Positions 16,415 to 25,245 of a stretch of 64,000 nt of DNA are shown one piece after another. Within the stretch, counting starts at the first letter, position 1. Each line of letters begins with the position of its first letter. The stretch comes from UBA6115 sp050953005. GTDB taxonomy: Bacteria; Bacillota; Clostridia; Christensenellales; Aristaeellaceae. The stretch is taken from positions 62,001 to 126,000 of the forward strand of contig JBMNLV010000010.1 of the NCBI GenBank assembly GCA_050953005.1, given 5' to 3'. The notes below the pieces were generated by a model. The model worked only from the letters and a program-made list of their open reading frames with translations, did no database searches and was not told the DNA's origin. The translations under genes and the position numbers were made by a program.

Positions 16415-17737
16415 ATGGATCCTGTGGAACCTGAGCCTACAGTTTTTTTAGTGGTTATCCAACTGGCGTTTTTCCTGTTATACGCGTTGCTTTCAGCTGC
16501 TGAGTCAGCCGCTCAGCAGATCTGCCTCAGCCATCGCCGCGCTGCCAATGAAGAGGATGACAAGGCCGATAAGACAGAGGTCAGGGCGCAGGCCCTGATG
16601 GCTTCCCCCTCAGGCATTCGTGTGTGCATGATGCTGCTGGCCATGCTGAATGCCGGCATCCTGATGTGGCAGCTGTATTCGCTGGTTCATCCCTTGCAGG
16701 GTGCCAGTCAGGCAGGTACAGGCTTTGACATCTTTTCCCTATGGATACTGCTGGGGTGCCTGGTGCTGGTGTTTTTGATGCAGTTGTTATCTGTCGTGCT
16801 GCCCCGCCGTTTTGCTGCGTATAAGCCGCGTTCCACAGCGCGTTTCCTCTTCCCGGTTGCTTATGTTGTCGAACGCGTGTTCAGGCCCTTTGCTTTTGTA
16901 CTGGACAGGCTGTCCCTTGGCATTTTGCGTTTGTTTGGCATGGATGTCATGCTGCCTACGCAAGAGATCACCGAGGATGAGATCCGCATGATGGTGGACG
17001 TGGGCGAAGAAAAGGGCGCTATAGAGGAAGCCGAGCGCGAGATGATCAAGAACGTTTTCGAGTTCAACAACATGACCGCTGCGGAATGCATGACCCACCG
17101 CACCGATGTCTACGCTGTCTGGATAGATGACAGCAATGAGGAAATCATCGCCCTGATTGATCAGACAGGGCTTTCGCGTTTTCCGGTGTATGAGGAGGAT
17201 CTGGACCATATCATCGGCACCTTGTTCACACGCGAGTTTCTCCTGAACCTGCAAGGCGAATCGCCCTTGCCATTGCGGGACATCATTCGTGAGGCGCATT
17301 TTGTGCCGGAGACCGTGCGCACTGATTTGCTCTTCCGGGACATGCAGCGCAATAAATTCCACATGGCGGTGGTGGTGGACGAGTACGGCGGTACAAGCGG
17401 TCTGATCACCATGGAGGACCTGCTGGAAGAGATCGTCGGCAACATTTATGATGAGTATGACCCTCAGGACCAGCAGGAGTATGAGCAACTCTGTGAAAAC
17501 CGCTGGCGCGTGGCGGGCACGCTGGATGTAGAGACCTTTAACGAGCTTAGCGGGCAGTCGCTGCCTGTCAATGATGAGTATGATACCATCGGCGGGTTGA
17601 TTTTGAGCCAAATGAGCAGCATCCCTGAGGATGGCAGCCAGCCGGAGGTTACGGTGGACGGCCTGAATTTTAAGGTGGAAAGCGTCGCGGGCCGCAGAAT
17701 AGAATGGGTGGAGGTAAGCAAACCCGATGGAGTATGA
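16415..17737 (+). CDS. CNNM/CorC-type membrane protein with CBS domains
   Basis: A 440-aa member of the hemolysin C/CorC/CNNM group, linked to magnesium and other divalent cation transport. The N-terminal DUF21 membrane domain has about four hydrophobic segments (to residue ~175). A CBS pair follows (RTDVYAVWIDDSNEE through LLFRDMQRNKFHMAVVVDEY) with the conserved GGTSGLITMEDLLEEIVG block, then a C-terminal CorC_HlyC domain (GTLDVETFNEL). Gene overlap with the flavoprotein gene (11 nt) suggests coupled translation. The ligand of the CBS pair is probably an adenine nucleotide, from the family. Confidence 0.87.
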   Translation: MDPVEPEPTVFLVVIQLAFFLLYALLSAAESAAQQICLSHRRAANEEDDKADKTEVRAQALMASPSGIRVCMMLLAMLNAGILMWQLYSLVHPLQGASQAGTGFDIFSLWILLGCLVLVFLMQLLSVVLPRRFAAYKPRSTARFLFPVAYVVERVFRPFAFVLDRLSLGILRLFGMDVMLPTQEITEDEIRMMVDVGEEKGAIEEAEREMIKNVFEFNNMTAAECMTHRTDVYAVWIDDSNEEIIALIDQTGLSRFPVYEEDLDHIIGTLFTREFLLNLQGESPLPLRDIIREAHFVPETVRTDLLFRDMQRNKFHMAVVVDEYGGTSGLITMEDLLEEIVGNIYDEYDPQDQQEYEQLCENRWRVAGTLDVETFNELSGQSLPVNDEYDTIGGLILSQMSSIPEDGSQPEVTVDGLNFKVESVAGRRIEWVEVSKPDGV

Positions 17738-18596
17738 TGTCATTATTGTCGGCGGTGGGGTTGCCGGGTGCTCGGCTGCGATCACAGCGCGGCAGCGCAA
17801 CCTGAATACCCTTGTCATCTACAATGGTGACGGCGCACTGGGTAAAACCAAGCAGATCGAAAACTACCCCGGTTTTCCGGGTGTCAAGGGCCCATCCTTG
17901 CTCAAACGCCTGCGTGAGCATGCCCGGGGTATGCGCGCCGAATTTGTCCGTGCGCTGGTGCGCCGCGTGATGCCGATGGACGGCAATTTTTCGGTGCTGG
18001 CCGGCAACGACTTGTATACAGGCAAGTCGGTCGTCCTCGCCATGGGGACAGCGCGGGTCACGACCCTTCCCGGGGAGGAGGAACTGGTCGGACAGGGGGT
18101 CAGCTATTGCGCTACCTGTGACGGCATGTTTTACAAGGATGGCACGGTATTGATTATCGCTTCGGATGAGGAAGCGGTGGAGGAAGCCGTTTTTTTATCC
18201 ACCCTGGCCAAGGTGTTGTATGTTAAGGAGCGGCCGCATGATACTGCCGGTCTGCCGCCCCAGGTGACGCAGCTTCCCGGCAAACCGTTGAAGCTGTCGC
18301 TAAAGGGTGAGCAGGTTGTCCTTGAAACAGATCAGGGTGAGGTGCTGGCTGACGGTGTTTTTGTCCTGCGCCCCGCGGTTGCCATGACGCAGCTGATTCC
18401 CGAGGTGCAAACTGAAAATGGCAGGCTTGTATTGGACAATGACTTGATGACGTCTGTTCCTGGCGTGTTTGCGGCGGGTGATATAACCGGCGCGCCGCTG
18501 CAAGCGGCAAAGGCCGCCGGAGAAGGCAACATTGCGGTGCTGGCGGCAGCCAGGCATCTCGCCCGGCGCAACAACTCCACAGGAGATAAAAATTAA
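17727..18596 (+). CDS. Thioredoxin-reductase-like flavoprotein lacking the NADPH motif
   Basis: A 289-aa protein of the thioredoxin reductase fold. The FAD site GGGVAGCSA is at residues 9-17, the redox disulfide CATC is at 128-131, and the FAD-contacting GVFAAGDI is near the C-terminus. The second nucleotide-binding motif is not conserved: where NADPH-dependent enzymes have GGGxSA, this protein reads IASDEEA (144-150), and the HRRxxFR phosphate-binding motif is absent. It is about 20 residues shorter than typical TrxB. I infer a ferredoxin-dependent or otherwise NADPH-independent reductase, as known for clostridial FFTR. It is sandwiched between, and overlaps, a CNNM-type gene and a secreted protein gene. 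Confidence 0.8.
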   Translation: MEYDVIIVGGGVAGCSAAITARQRNLNTLVIYNGDGALGKTKQIENYPGFPGVKGPSLLKRLREHARGMRAEFVRALVRRVMPMDGNFSVLAGNDLYTGKSVVLAMGTARVTTLPGEEELVGQGVSYCATCDGMFYKDGTVLIIASDEEAVEEAVFLSTLAKVLYVKERPHDTAGLPPQVTQLPGKPLKLSLKGEQVVLETDQGEVLADGVFVLRPAVAMTQLIPEVQTENGRLVLDNDLMTSVPGVFAAGDITGAPLQAAKAAGEGNIAVLAAARHLARRNNSTGDKN

Positions 18597-19636
18597 TGAA
18601 GAAAACTTCCTTTTTACTCGTGTTGATGCTGCTGCTGTCCCTGTCAGCGCAGGCGGCTCCCACACGCAGCCTGACTCCGGCTGCGCTTGAACATGCTGAG
18701 CTGATCGCGCAGATTCAGCCGCTGGCGGATGCTGTAGCCGCAGTTGCCATGCGCCAGGGCATTGATCATTTCCAGGATGGCACTCCGCCCGACAGCTCCC
18801 TGATGGAGGGGCTGCTTTATCAAGCGCTTAGCAGCCACCTGGTGGTGGCGGAGGCCTCTGATACTGTCGTTCGTCTTTCCTGTCAGGAAGCTCTGGCAGT
18901 CGCCAGGCGTTTATTCTTCATACATGACTTGCCGGAGTTTGAAAATCCCGTTTATCCCGGTGTCAGTCTGGAAGAAGGCATGCTGCGCTTTGATACAGCC
19001 CGCCAGGATGATTTTATCGGCGCTTATATCCATGACATCGCCATCACTGAGGAAGAGATGATTCTCAAGGCTGATATCTTCCGCCTCAATGGCATTGTCG
19101 CAGGCGCTGTGGACGCGCCGGAGGAAAGCCTGACCTGGCTGGGATATCTTGACTTGCGGCTGCGCCCTCAGGCTGATGCCCTGCTGGATTTTTCCCTGTC
19201 CGGATTTTCCGTGATCGAGCGCTACACGCCTACAGGCTTTGCGCTGTACATGCAAAAAAACCGTTTTGAAGTTCAGTATCCGGATTTTTTGTCCCGGGAA
19301 CTCGAGCAGGAAGATTCCTTCCTTAGCCTGTCAAGCGAGGACGGCACGGTGACGCTGGAAGTCCGGGATGTGCCCGGAACATTGGAAACGCTGGAAACTG
19401 ACTGGCTTCAGCAGAATAATGCGAATGAGCATCTTTACAGCGCAAGTCTTCAAAACAACCGTCTGCTCCTCTTTGCCCCGGGCATTATCCGTTTGGCGTA
19501 TTTTGACCCGCAAAACGGAATGGATACTTGTCTGGTGCTGGAGATGCGCTTCCCGCCTGAGAAAGAGCAGGAGTTCTCTCTCTGGAAGACTTTTCTGGAA
19601 AATTCCTTTGTTGTCTACAGCCATTCGGTTGGATGA
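18596..19636 (+). CDS. Secreted protein of unknown function
   Basis: A 346-aa protein with a classical signal peptide (Lys-Lys, then a Leu-rich core, cleavage after AQA near residue 21). No lipobox and no other membrane segment is seen. The rest is acidic, rich in beta-strand-like stretches, and matches no family I recognise. Its ATG shares bases with the stop codon of the upstream flavoprotein gene (TAATG), so it should be co-translated with it. The pairing may mean it works on cell-envelope redox or metal homeostasis together with its neighbours, but this is inference. Confidence 0.75.
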   Translation: MKKTSFLLVLMLLLSLSAQAAPTRSLTPAALEHAELIAQIQPLADAVAAVAMRQGIDHFQDGTPPDSSLMEGLLYQALSSHLVVAEASDTVVRLSCQEALAVARRLFFIHDLPEFENPVYPGVSLEEGMLRFDTARQDDFIGAYIHDIAITEEEMILKADIFRLNGIVAGAVDAPEESLTWLGYLDLRLRPQADALLDFSLSGFSVIERYTPTGFALYMQKNRFEVQYPDFLSRELEQEDSFLSLSSEDGTVTLEVRDVPGTLETLETDWLQQNNANEHLYSASLQNNRLLLFAPGIIRLAYFDPQNGMDTCLVLEMRFPPEKEQEFSLWKTFLENSFVVYSHSVG

Positions 19637-19699
19637 TGATAGCTTGTCCGCAACGACCTGCGGCGGGAGGAGTTTTGTGAAAACGAGGAGGATATTATC

Positions 19700-20731
19700 A
19701 TGCTGATGGATGCTCTGGTGAAACAGGCCGCGCAGCCCGGGCTGACGCTGACCCGGGTGCCCTGTCCGGAACCCGGCCCGGACGAGGTGCTTATCAAGAT
19801 TCATAAAACAGCCATTTGCGGTACGGACCTGCATATTTATAACTGGGATTCCTGGAGCCAGGCCCACATCAAGCCGCCCATTACCATTGGGCATGAGTAT
19901 GTGGGCGAGATTGCGCAAATTGGCAGCGCGGTCAGGCATTTTGATATTGGACAGACAGTTTCCGGCGAAGGGCACCTGATTTGTGGCCAGTGCCGCAACT
20001 GCCGTGCCGGACGCGGCCAGTGGTGCAAGTTTACCCAGGGTGTGGGCGTCAACCGCGACGGTGCCTTTGCCGAGTATTTGTGCATTCCTGCCAGCAATTG
20101 CATCCCCATCAGTCCGGACCTGGATGAGGAGGTCGTCTCCTTCTTTGACGCCTTTGGCAATGCTACCCACACCGCCTTGATGTTTGATGTGGTAGGGGAG
20201 GATGTGCTGATTACCGGTGCCGGCCCTATCGGTGTGATGGCAGCCGCCATCTGTCGGCACAACGGCGCGCGAAATGTAGTCATCACGGATCTCAAGGACT
20301 ACCGCTTGGATTTGGCCCGCAAGCTGGGCGCCACGCGCACGGTCAATGTAGCGCGGGAAAACCTGCAGCAGGTCATGGGTGAGCTGAACATGGTGGAGGG
20401 TTTTGACGTCGGGCTGGAAATGTCAGGTGCGGAATCAGCCTTAAAGCAGATGCTGGACCTGATGCGTAACGGCGGCCAAATCGCGCTGTTGGGGCTGTTT
20501 GGCAGGCAGCCGGCCCTTGATCTGGACAAGTTGATTTTCAAGGGTTTGACCCTGCAGGGCATTTATGGCCGCAAGATGTATGAAACCTGGTATAAAATGG
20601 CGGCCATGGTGCAGTCCGGACTGGATTTGCGGCCGCTGATCACCCACCGCTTCCCCTATCAGCGCTTTGATGAGGCTTTTGCCATCATGAACACAGGGGA
20701 GAGCGGCAAGATTATCCTGGAATGGCAGTAA
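19700..20731 (+). CDS. tdh: L-threonine 3-dehydrogenase
   Basis: A 343-aa zinc-dependent dehydrogenase oxidising L-threonine to 2-amino-3-ketobutyrate with NAD+. The catalytic zinc site (CGTDLHIYNWD and GHEYVGE), the structural zinc lobe with four Cys (CGQCRNCRAGRGQWC), and the GAGPIGVMAA nucleotide fold with the Tdh-specific FDAFGNATHTAL are all present. The start at 19700 has GAGGAGG 8 nt upstream, and an ATG two codons on is an alternative. The next gene encodes the ligase that uses its product. Confidence 0.95.
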   Translation: MLMDALVKQAAQPGLTLTRVPCPEPGPDEVLIKIHKTAICGTDLHIYNWDSWSQAHIKPPITIGHEYVGEIAQIGSAVRHFDIGQTVSGEGHLICGQCRNCRAGRGQWCKFTQGVGVNRDGAFAEYLCIPASNCIPISPDLDEEVVSFFDAFGNATHTALMFDVVGEDVLITGAGPIGVMAAAICRHNGARNVVITDLKDYRLDLARKLGATRTVNVARENLQQVMGELNMVEGFDVGLEMSGAESALKQMLDLMRNGGQIALLGLFGRQPALDLDKLIFKGLTLQGIYGRKMYETWYKMAAMVQSGLDLRPLITHRFPYQRFDEAFAIMNTGESGKIILEWQ

Positions 20732-20767
20732 GCAATACATAACATATAAACGATGAAGGAGGTTCCC

Positions 20768-21955
20768 GTGGCAAACAAGAAAGCACTTGACGTATACGCA
20801 CAGCAGCTTGAAGACATCCGCCAGGCTGGCACCTGGCGTGAGGAACGTGTCATCACCACCCCGCAAATGAGCCGCATTGATACCACCCAAAGCCGTGGTG
20901 TCCTCAACCTGTGCGCTAACAATTACCTGGGTCTGTCCAATGACAGCCGCGTTATCAAGGCAGCGCGCGGTGCGTATGATACCTGGGGCTTTGGCTTGTC
21001 CAGCGTACGCTTCATCTGCGGCACCCAGCTCATCCACAAGCAATTGGAGCAGCGCCTGGCTGCTTTCCTTCAAATGGATGATGTGATTTTATATTCCTCC
21101 TGCTTTGATGCCAATGGCGGTCTGTTTGAAACCTTGCTGGGCGAAGCGGACGCAGTCATTTCCGATGAGCTCAATCACGCCTCCATCATTGATGGTATCC
21201 GCCTGTCCAAGGCGCGGCGGCTGCGCTACAGGAACAGTGATATGGCGCAGCTTGAGCAGCACCTCAGGGACACCCAGGATTGCCGTATCCGCCTGATCGC
21301 CACGGATGGCGTCTTTTCCATGGATGGTTATCTGGCCAAGCTCAAGGACATCTGTGATTTGGCTGAGCGTTATGACGCCCTGGTCATGGTGGATGACAGC
21401 CATGCCACCGGTTTCATGGGCCAGGCCGGCCGGGGCACGCACGAAGCCTGTGGCGTCATGGGCCGGGTTGACATCATCACCAGCACCTTTGGCAAGGCCA
21501 TGGGCGGAGCTTCGGGAGGCTTCACGGCTGCCCGGCAGCCCATTGTGGATTTGCTGCGACAGCGCTCCAGACCCTATTTGTTTTCCAACTCCCTCGCGCC
21601 GACCATTTGCGCTGCCACGCTCAAGGCGCTGGATTTGCTGGAGGCATCTACCGCGCTGCGTGACCGGGTACATGAGAACGCCGGCTATTTCCGGAACAAA
21701 ATGGAGGAACTGGGCTTTGAGCTGCTCCCGGGTGAGCATCCCATCGTGCCGGTTATGCTGTATGACGCGCACGCTGCGCAGGAGATGGCCACGCGTATGC
21801 TGGCGCATGATGTGTATGTCATTGCCTTCAGTTACCCTGTGGTTCCCCAGGGAAAGGCCCGCATCCGTACACAGATTTCCGCCGCCCACAGCCATGAGGA
21901 CCTTGACCGTGCGGTCGAGGCCTTCAAAGCAGTCAAACAAGAAATGAACCTATAA
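20768..21955 (+). CDS. kbl: 2-amino-3-ketobutyrate CoA ligase (glycine C-acetyltransferase)
   Basis: A 395-aa PLP enzyme that splits 2-amino-3-ketobutyrate with CoA into glycine and acetyl-CoA. The PLP lysine is in TSTFGKAMGG, with VDDSHATGFMG and DELNHASIIDG typical of the alpha-oxoamine synthase family. I chose the GTG at 20768. The ATG 15 nt upstream contains the AAGGAGG (20756-20762) that would serve this GTG. With tdh it forms the threonine-to-glycine pathway, giving a C2 unit and a one-carbon donor precursor. Confidence 0.95.
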   Translation: MANKKALDVYAQQLEDIRQAGTWREERVITTPQMSRIDTTQSRGVLNLCANNYLGLSNDSRVIKAARGAYDTWGFGLSSVRFICGTQLIHKQLEQRLAAFLQMDDVILYSSCFDANGGLFETLLGEADAVISDELNHASIIDGIRLSKARRLRYRNSDMAQLEQHLRDTQDCRIRLIATDGVFSMDGYLAKLKDICDLAERYDALVMVDDSHATGFMGQAGRGTHEACGVMGRVDIITSTFGKAMGGASGGFTAARQPIVDLLRQRSRPYLFSNSLAPTICAATLKALDLLEASTALRDRVHENAGYFRNKMEELGFELLPGEHPIVPVMLYDAHAAQEMATRMLAHDVYVIAFSYPVVPQGKARIRTQISAAHSHEDLDRAVEAFKAVKQEMNL

Positions 21956-21971
21956 ACCAAGTGAGGATATC

Positions 21972-22976
21972 ATGAGCGAATCCACCAAACGGCCGGTTCT
22001 GTTTTCTGGCATCCAGCCATCCGGCAGCATCCACCTGGGCAACTACATCGGCGCCATGCGCAACTTCTTGCGCCTGGAAAACGATTATAACTGCCTGTTT
22101 TCTATCGTTGACCTGCATGCGCTCACCGTGCGGCAGGAACCCGCAACCTTGCGGCGCAACAGCCTGGAGTTGGCTGCGCTGTATATCGCCGCCGGGCTCA
22201 ATCCTGAGCGCAGCATCATCTATTGCCAGAGCCATGTGCCCCAGCATGCGGAGCTGGCCTGGATTCTCAACTGCTTCACCTACATGGGCGAGCTGTCCCG
22301 CATGACCCAGTTCAAGGACAAGGCAAGGCAGCACAAGGACAATATCAACGCCGGGCTGTTCACCTACCCGGTGCTGATGGCGGCGGACATCCTGCTGTAT
22401 CAGTCCGATGTCGTGCCCGTGGGCGCCGACCAAAAGCAGCATCTGGAGATTGCCCGCGACATCGCGTTGCGCTTCAACGCCATCCATCCCGGTACCTTCA
22501 AGGTGCCTGAGCCTGAAATTCAACAGGAAACGGCCAAGATCCAAAGCTTGAGCGATCCTTTGAAGAAGATGTCCAAGTCCGACCAGGAGGACAGCTTTGT
22601 CGCGCTCATGGACAGCCCGGAGGTTATCGCGCGCAAGTTCCGCCGCGCAGTGACCGATTCTGAAACTGAGATCCGCTATGATCCGGAGAACAAGCCCGGC
22701 GTGTCCAACCTGCTCACCATCCTGTCCGTTCTGGGCGGGGAGGATATGGAATCCCTGGTCAGCCGTCTGGCCGGCCGCGGCTATGGTGTGCTGAAGCAGG
22801 AAGCCGCTGAGGTTACTATTGAGGCTTTCAAACCCATTCAGCAGCGTTTCCGTGAGTTGATCAGCGATAAGAACTACATGGCAAAGACCCTGCAAAACAA
22901 CGCCGAGCGTGCCCGGGCGCTGGCCGATCGCACGCTGCGCAAGGTGTATAAGAAACTGGGGCTCTACCAACCCTGA
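21972..22976 (+). CDS. trpS: Tryptophanyl-tRNA synthetase
   Basis: A 334-aa class I synthetase charging tRNA-Trp. The HIGH-type motif appears as HLGN (residues 21-24, in GIQPSGSIHLGNYIGA) and the second signature as KMSKS near residue 200. YPVLMAADILLYQ and VPVGADQKQHLE are the conserved Trp-AMP pocket blocks. It starts 16 nt after kbl and has GTGAGGA as ribosome binding site. No T-box leader was seen, so expression seems tied to the tdh-kbl transcript. Confidence 0.97.
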   Translation: MSESTKRPVLFSGIQPSGSIHLGNYIGAMRNFLRLENDYNCLFSIVDLHALTVRQEPATLRRNSLELAALYIAAGLNPERSIIYCQSHVPQHAELAWILNCFTYMGELSRMTQFKDKARQHKDNINAGLFTYPVLMAADILLYQSDVVPVGADQKQHLEIARDIALRFNAIHPGTFKVPEPEIQQETAKIQSLSDPLKKMSKSDQEDSFVALMDSPEVIARKFRRAVTDSETEIRYDPENKPGVSNLLTILSVLGGEDMESLVSRLAGRGYGVLKQEAAEVTIEAFKPIQQRFRELISDKNYMAKTLQNNAERARALADRTLRKVYKKLGLYQP

Positions 22977-22986
22977 GGGGTGCATC

Positions 22987-23910
22987 ATGCAAACCATTCC
23001 CTTCCCCGGCAATACTCCTTATCCGCGCAGCGTCAGCCTGTGGCGGCCCGCCGGTGCGCCGCGTGCGCTAGTTTTACTATCCCACGGCATGGCGGAACAC
23101 ATCGCGCGCTATGATCATGTGGGGGCAGCGCTTGCCGGGCGCGGCTACCTGGTGGCCGGCTACAACCATTTGGGTCATGGAGCCGAGGCGCCGCGCCTGG
23201 GATGGTTTGCCGGGCGGGATGGCTGGAGCCGCCTGGTGGAGGATCTCAAAACCGTTATGGACAGCCTGGCTACGCCGGGTCTGCCGCGCGTCCTGCTTGG
23301 CCACAGCATGGGCAGTTTTCTGGCGCGGGAATATGCCCTGCGGTATCCTGACGGTTTGGATGCCCTTGTGCTCTCCGGCACAGGCTGGCACCCAAGGCTT
23401 CTGTGTGTAGCCGGTTTGTTGCCTGCCAAAACGCTGTGTTTTTTGGGGCAGGGACATAAACCCTCGGCCTTGCTGGACCGGCTGGCTTTTTCTGCCAACA
23501 ACAAGCCTTTTGCCAGCGCTGGCGGTACAGCCTGCGATTGGCTTAGCCGGGACGCGCGGCAGGTACAGGCTTATCTTGCGGATCCGTTGTGTGGTTTTGT
23601 GTTTACCGCTTCCGGCTTTGCGGATTTGTTTGTCGGGCTGTTGGATTTAAGCCGTACCGTGCGTTTAAAGAGTTTGCCGCCCGGCTTGCCCGTGCTGCTG
23701 CTCTCCGGCAGCTGCGACCCGGTGGGTGGCATGGGAAAAGGGGTGCATGCGGTGGCCGGTCAGTACCGTGATGCAGGATTGGGCAAGGTAATGACCAGGC
23801 TGTATGAAGGCGCCCGGCACGAGGTTTTCAACGAAACGAACAGGCAGGAGGTTCTGGAGGATTTGGCAGCCTGGCTAAATCAGCTGGGCTCCATGAAAGG
23901 AGAAGAATGA
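22987..23910 (+). CDS. Lysophospholipase/monoacylglycerol lipase-like hydrolase
   Basis: A 307-aa serine hydrolase of the Hydrolase_4 (S33-like) group. The nucleophile is in GHSMGS, the acid probably the Asp in SGSCDPVGG, and the His in GARHEVFNE. The HGMAEHIARY motif near the N-terminus is characteristic of PldB/MGL-type lipases. The ATG at 22987 follows GAGGGGTG just after the trpS stop. The likely substrate is a lysophospholipid or monoglyceride. The protein is predicted cytoplasmic because it lacks a signal peptide. Confidence 0.82.
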   Translation: MQTIPFPGNTPYPRSVSLWRPAGAPRALVLLSHGMAEHIARYDHVGAALAGRGYLVAGYNHLGHGAEAPRLGWFAGRDGWSRLVEDLKTVMDSLATPGLPRVLLGHSMGSFLAREYALRYPDGLDALVLSGTGWHPRLLCVAGLLPAKTLCFLGQGHKPSALLDRLAFSANNKPFASAGGTACDWLSRDARQVQAYLADPLCGFVFTASGFADLFVGLLDLSRTVRLKSLPPGLPVLLLSGSCDPVGGMGKGVHAVAGQYRDAGLGKVMTRLYEGARHEVFNETNRQEVLEDLAAWLNQLGSMKGEE

Positions 23911-24862
23911 TGCAGGCATTTCCGGAGATATTACCAAGGTACATGGCATTCGGGTAGGACAGGCGCAAAACGAGACCGCGCGCACAGGCGTTACGGTTGT
24001 TGTAGGGCCGCGTGAGGGCGCAGTGGCCGGGGTCAGCGTTCGCGGCGCGGCGCCCGGCACACGGGAAACCGATGTGCTTAAGCCCGGAAACCTGGTAGAA
24101 GTTGCCCATGCGGTCGTGTTGTCCGGCGGTAGCGCCTTTGGCCTGGCGGCAGCGGATGGCGTCATGCGCTTTTTGGCGCAGTCAGGCGTTGGTGTTGACA
24201 TGGGCATTGCTCGCATTCCCATTGTTCCTGCCGCGGTGTTGTTTGACCTGGGTGTGGGCGAACCGGGCATTTACCCGGACGCGGCCATGGGCCGCGCGGC
24301 GGTCACCGCTGCCGGAAAAGGCGTCCAGCAGGGCCCCTATGGCGCGGGCTGTGGCTGCTCGATTGGCAAATTGGTTCAAAACACCATTCCATATCAGGGC
24401 GGTATTGGTTCAGCCTCCCTCACCTTGCCTGAGGGAGTCACGGTGGGCGCGCTGGTCGCGCTCAATGCGGTGGGTGATGTCTATCACCCGCATACCGGCC
24501 AGTGTCTGGCCAGCGCGCATCTGAGTGACGGAAGCCCGGTGTATGCCGACGGCCTGCTGTTCGGCAGCTCGCCCATGCCCATGCAGATGCGCATTCCCGC
24601 GCCGGGCACCAACACCACCATCGGCGTGGTGGCGGTGGATTGCAAGCTGACCAAGGCCGAGGCGGCTCGCCTGGCTGATGTGGCCCATGATGGCCTGGCG
24701 CGCACCATTCGCCCCTGCCATACACAAATGGACGGCGACACCCTCTTTTCCATGGCGACAGACCGTGTGCTGCGCGATATCAATTTCGTCAAGCTGTGCG
24801 CCGCTGCCCAGGAAGTCACCGCGCGCGCGGTGGCCAACGCCGTCATCAACACCCCGCAGTGA
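23907..24862 (+). CDS. P1-family (DmpA-like) peptidase with frameshifted start
   Basis: Ntn-type aminopeptidase of family P1, normally matured by self-cleavage before a Ser/Thr nucleophile. Here the likely nucleophile is a Thr in APGTNTTIGVV. The conserved body reads from GISGDITKVHGIRVGQAQ (about 23915 on) to the stop at 24862, but that frame has no usable start codon. The well-placed ATGATG at 23907-23912, with AAAGGAG upstream, is in another frame, off by one missing base near 23913. The first in-frame start is a GTG at 24023, which would drop about 36 conserved N-terminal residues. This is either an inactivating mutation or an assembly indel. The gene overlaps acpS by 4 nt. Confidence 0.75.
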
Positions 24863-25245
24863 TCATTGGCGTCGGCACCGATTTGTGTCAGGTGCAGCGC
24901 ATGGCGCAGCTGCTTGATGACAGCACCTTTTTGAGGCGTTATTTTGAGCAGGCTGAGCAGGCTTACATCCTGGCCCGCGGCGCTTTTGCCGCCCAGTCTA
25001 TGGCCGGTCATTTTGCCGCCAAGGAAGCCTTTGTCAAGGCGCTGGGCGCCGGCTTTGACGGTATCCGCCCGGAGGACATTGTCATCGCGCACAAGCCTGG
25101 CGGCGCCCCATACTATGACCTGCGCCAGAGCGCGCTTGACGCGGCTCGGCTGGCCGGCGTACGCCGCGCGCATCTGAGCATCACGCACGATGGTGGCTTG
25201 GCCGGCGCTTTTTGTATCTTGGAGGGCGAATGTACACCGTTGTAA
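24859..25245 (+). CDS. acpS: Holo-[acyl-carrier-protein] synthase
   Basis: A 128-aa phosphopantetheinyl transferase that activates acyl carrier protein for fatty acid synthesis. The magnesium-binding Asp is in IGVGTDL (D8) and the Glu in HFAAKEAF (E56). The start is a GTG overlapping the P1 peptidase stop (GTGA). A longer reading from 24796 lies within the peptidase gene and is rejected. It overlaps nnr by 16 nt, a pairing seen in many bacteria. Confidence 0.92.
   Translation: MIIGVGTDLCQVQRMAQLLDDSTFLRRYFEQAEQAYILARGAFAAQSMAGHFAAKEAFVKALGAGFDGIRPEDIVIAHKPGGAPYYDLRQSALDAARLAGVRRAHLSITHDGGLAGAFCILEGECTPL

Noticed and set aside
20732..21971. T-box leader for trpS
   Set aside because: trpS follows kbl by only 16 nt, and no T-box sequence or specifier stem is seen before tdh or kbl.
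21933..23012. A 359-codon minus-strand open frame opposite trpS
   Set aside because: trpS on the plus strand has complete synthetase motifs, and the antisense frame has none.
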